The position numbers and the translations under genes were made by a program. The notes beneath the pieces were generated by a model. That model was given only the letters and a program-made list of their open reading frames with translations, was not told the origin of the DNA and ran no database searches. 23,484 nt of DNA from JAJDGF01 sp031549325 (GTDB taxonomy: Bacteria > Bacillota > Clostridia > Christensenellales > Aristaeellaceae). Position 1 is the first letter of the stretch, and every line of letters starts with the position of its first letter. The DNA is taken from the NCBI GenBank assembly GCA_031549325.1, contig JAVBQA010000064.1, positions 1-23,484 of the forward strand. The letters run 5' to 3'. Of the stretch, positions 21,901-23,484 are shown piece after piece.

Positions 21901-22647
21901 CTATGCGATGATCATCAGCACGCCCTGGCGCTCCAGCTGGGCGCGCGCGGACTGGGGGATGCCGCCGTCGGTGACGAGCTGAGCGACCTCGTCCGCCCGG
22001 AAACTCCGGGCCACGCTCTGGCGGAAAAACTTGCTGGAATCGGTCAGCACGACCAGCTGGTCGCAGCTGGCCATCATGGCGCGGGTGGCGCGCACGCGGT
22101 TGTAGTTCAGCCCGGAAAAGCCGCCCGCTTCCGTGTAGCCGTCCACGCCGATGAACAGCCGCCCGGCGTGGAACTCCCGGGCGCACAGCTCGAGCAGAGG
22201 GCCGGTGGTCACGCGCGAGTCGCCCTGGTAGTCGCCGCCCAGCAGCACCACCCGCCCGCCCGCAAGGCCCGCCACCGACTGCGCCAGAAACGCCGAGTTG
22301 GTGATGATCGTCACGTCCTTTTTCGCCTCGAAAAGCGCCTGCGCGAACAGCACGCAGGTGGAACCCGACTCGATCATGATCGTCTCGCCCGGCTGCACCA
22401 GCCCGGCGGCGCGGCGGGCGATGCGCAGCTTGACCTCATAGTTCTGGCCCATGCGCGCCTCGATGCTGTCGGGCGACGCACCGTGCACCAGCCCGTGCTC
22501 GCGCCGCAGCAGGCCCTGCGCCGACAGGTGCTTCACGTCCTTGCGCACGGTGACCTCGGACACCGACAGCGCCTGGGCGATCTCGGCCACGGACAGCGCC
22601 CGGTTCGCCGTGAGCATCTCCAGTATGGACGTCTGGCGCGGGTTCAT
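21901..22647 (-). CDS. DeoR/GlpR-family transcriptional regulator
   Basis: A 248-residue regulator. The N-terminal winged helix-turn-helix (residues 1-56) reads RQTSILEMLTANRALSVAEI and LSVSEVTVRKDVKHLSAQGL, typical of DeoR proteins. The C-terminal sugar-phosphate-sensing domain (about 75-245) has GETIMIESGSTCVLFAQAL, VTIITNSAFLAQSV, VVLLGGDYQGDSRVTTGPL and LTDSSKFFRQSVA. These proteins usually repress sugar genes until a sugar phosphate binds. The start at 22647 has an AAAGGGG site. It is first in the operon, 9 nt before the glycyl radical enzyme gene. Likely targets are its own promoter and the divergent activase promoter, suggesting that the enzyme's substrate is a phosphorylated sugar. 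Confidence 0.93.
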   Translation of the reverse strand: MNPRQTSILEMLTANRALSVAEIAQALSVSEVTVRKDVKHLSAQGLLRREHGLVHGASPDSIEARMGQNYEVKLRIARRAAGLVQPGETIMIESGSTCVLFAQALFEAKKDVTIITNSAFLAQSVAGLAGGRVVLLGGDYQGDSRVTTGPLLELCAREFHAGRLFIGVDGYTEAGGFSGLNYNRVRATRAMMASCDQLVVLTDSSKFFRQSVARSFRADEVAQLVTDGGIPQSARAQLERQGVLMIIA

Positions 22648-22669
22648 GGGCTCACCCCTTTCTGGCTCC

Positions 22670-22698
22670 ATTCTAGGGCGGCGGTGGCGAATTGTCAA
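22670..22698 (-). promoter_or_regulatory. Proximal promoter of the deoR-glycyl radical enzyme operon
   Basis: On the minus strand a perfect TTGACA (22693-22698), a 17-bp spacer and TAGAAT (22670-22675). The predicted leader is only about 16 nt. Confidence 0.7.
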
Positions 22699-22705
22699 GG
22701 GGAAA

Positions 22706-22734
22706 CTTATAATACGAAAGTAAAATGATTTCAA
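22706..22734 (-). promoter_or_regulatory. Distal promoter of the deoR-glycyl radical enzyme operon
   Basis: On the minus strand TTGAAA (22729-22734), a 17-bp spacer and TATAAG (22706-22711). Confidence 0.6.
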
Positions 22735-22741
22735 ATGAAAG
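22716..22741. promoter_or_regulatory. Candidate DeoR operator with GAAAG direct repeats
   Basis: GAAAG occurs at 22716-22720 and 22737-22741, exactly 21 bp (two helical turns) apart. The second copy overlaps the inverted repeat TTTCAAATGAAA (22729-22740). The site covers the distal minus promoter and adjoins the plus promoter, so one repressor could control both directions. Confidence 0.4.
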
Positions 22742-22742
22742 A

Positions 22743-22772
22743 TTGACAGCTGCCATCCGCGCGCGATACAAT
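22743..22772 (+). promoter_or_regulatory. Promoter of the activase gene
   Basis: TTGACA (22743-22748) is a perfect -35. TACAAT (22767-22772) follows after 18 bp. The ATG is 26 nt downstream of the -10. Confidence 0.72.
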
Positions 22773-22798
22773 GGAAAAGACAGGGGGATTCGAGAGCC

Positions 22799-23484
22799 AT
22801 GAGCGATACGGTTTCGGTGTTCAACATCCAGAAATTCAGCCTGCAAGACGGGCCCGGCATCCGCACGGCGGTGTTTTTTTCGGGTTGCCCGCTGCGCTGC
22901 CGCTGGTGCGCAAACCCGGAGTCGCAGCAGCCGGACAGCACATTCGAGTGCCCGGGCATTCGCCCGGCGAAGCGCATGACGGTGCCGCAGATCATGGCGG
23001 AGGTGCGCAAGGACGCGCCGTTCTACCAGACCTCGGGCGGCGGGCTGACGCTGACCGGCGGCGAGGCGCTGACGCAGCCGGACGGCGCGTTGGCGCTGAT
23101 CTCGGCGGCCAGGGCGGAGGGCATTCACACGTGCCTCGAAACCTGCTGCTTTGCCCCGCCGGAGGTGTTTCAAAGGGTCGTGTCCGCGCTGGATCTCGCG
23201 CTGGCCGACCTGAAGCATTATGACGAGGCCAGGCACATCCAGGGCGCCGGCGCGCGGCTCGGGCCGATCCTCGAAAACCTCGGCTGGCTGGCGAAGTCGG
23301 GCGTGCCCTGCCGGGTGCGCATCCCGGTGATCCCGGGCTATAACGACGCGCCGGGGGACGCGCGCGGCTTTGGCGAGTGCCTGAGCAGGCTGGGGTTCCG
23401 CGCGGCCGAGCTGCTGCCCTTCCACCAGTTTGGCGAGAAGAAGCACGAGCTGCTGGGGCGGGACTACGCGTTTTTAGGCGTGAA
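22799..23484 (+). CDS. Glycyl radical enzyme activating protein (radical SAM), 3' end cut by the window
   Basis: The first 228 residues of a radical SAM activase, open to the window end. Motifs are FSLQDGPGIRTAVFFSGCPL, the [4Fe-4S] motif C30-x3-C34-x2-C37 (CPLRCRWCANPES), GGGLTLTGGEAL (80-91, the SAM-binding GGE, with Ala in place of the usual Pro), LADLKHYD, and RIPVIPGYND. It makes the glycyl radical on G763 of the enzyme encoded at 19528-21891. Many activases of non-PFL enzymes carry an inserted ferredoxin-like domain with eight extra Cys after the first motif. Here only C51 lies between C37 and residue 80, so the insert is absent, as in the short PflA type. AGGGGGA (22782-22788) is the ribosome binding site. 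It is divergent from the DeoR/enzyme operon. Confidence 0.92.
   Translation, partial: MSDTVSVFNIQKFSLQDGPGIRTAVFFSGCPLRCRWCANPESQQPDSTFECPGIRPAKRMTVPQIMAEVRKDAPFYQTSGGGLTLTGGEALTQPDGALALISAARAEGIHTCLETCCFAPPEVFQRVVSALDLALADLKHYDEARHIQGAGARLGPILENLGWLAKSGVPCRVRIPVIPGYNDAPGDARGFGECLSRLGFRAAELLPFHQFGEKKHELLGRDYAFLGV

Noticed and set aside
1..23484. tRNA, rRNA, phage or transposase genes
   Set aside because: No cloverleaf with a conserved T-loop, no rRNA-like stretch and no integrase or transposase motifs were seen; this was by eye, so a weak or unusual RNA could be missed.

Overview
The window looks like a chromosome segment of a GC-rich, strictly anaerobic Firmicute of the gut Clostridia kind. 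The evidence is strong GGAGG-type ribosome binding sites, sigma-A promoters, an adenosylcobalamin-dependent (class II) ribonucleotide reductase, a glycyl radical enzyme with its radical-SAM activase, an LCP wall-attachment protein, and a clostridial-style type IV pilus operon. I saw no phage, transposase, CRISPR, rRNA or tRNA.

Layout. (1) Positions 211-6518 hold one plus-strand run of eight genes: a membrane-anchored transglutaminase-like protein, a PilC/GspF platform protein, four small membrane-anchored pilin-like proteins (one DUF4860-like), a PilT ATPase, and a BTAD/SARP-type regulator whose C-terminus resembles a GGDEF domain with a lost active site. No PilB, prepilin peptidase or PilMNO is in the window. 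A small secreted Ala/Pro-rich protein follows (6757-7410). (2) Positions 7659-9907 hold a minus-strand pair, a mannose-6-phosphate-isomerase-like cupin and a DUF4432 aldose-epimerase-like protein, coupled by an ATGA overlap. (3) nrdJ (10150-12414) sits behind a promoter overlapped by two NrdR-like boxes 31 bp apart. (4) Positions 12526-14276 (minus) hold an ECF sigma factor coupled to an LCP protein. A divergent glycerol-3-phosphate-dehydrogenase-like gene follows, with a perfect 18-bp palindrome over its -35 region. (5) Positions 15539-17980 hold a membrane-anchored PQQ-like beta-propeller protein (minus) and a divergent DUF2271 lipoprotein-sized secreted protein (plus). (6) Positions 17999-18343 hold a 345-bp non-coding element bounded by 45-bp imperfect inverted repeats and packed with hairpins. 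(7) A Qnr-like pentapeptide-repeat protein (minus) and an Amidase_6-type cysteine hydrolase (plus) diverge from only 40 bp. (8) A PflD/YbiW-type glycyl radical enzyme and its DeoR regulator (minus) diverge from a radical-SAM activase (plus, cut by the window end). They share a control region with recognisable promoters on both strands and GAAAG repeats.

The most interesting items are the pilus operon with its SARP-degenerate-GGDEF regulator, the 345-bp inverted-repeat element, the sigma/LCP pair in which the LCP N-terminus occupies the anti-sigma position, and the glycyl radical locus with an unusually compact activase. All family assignments come from reading motifs by eye; no database search was possible.
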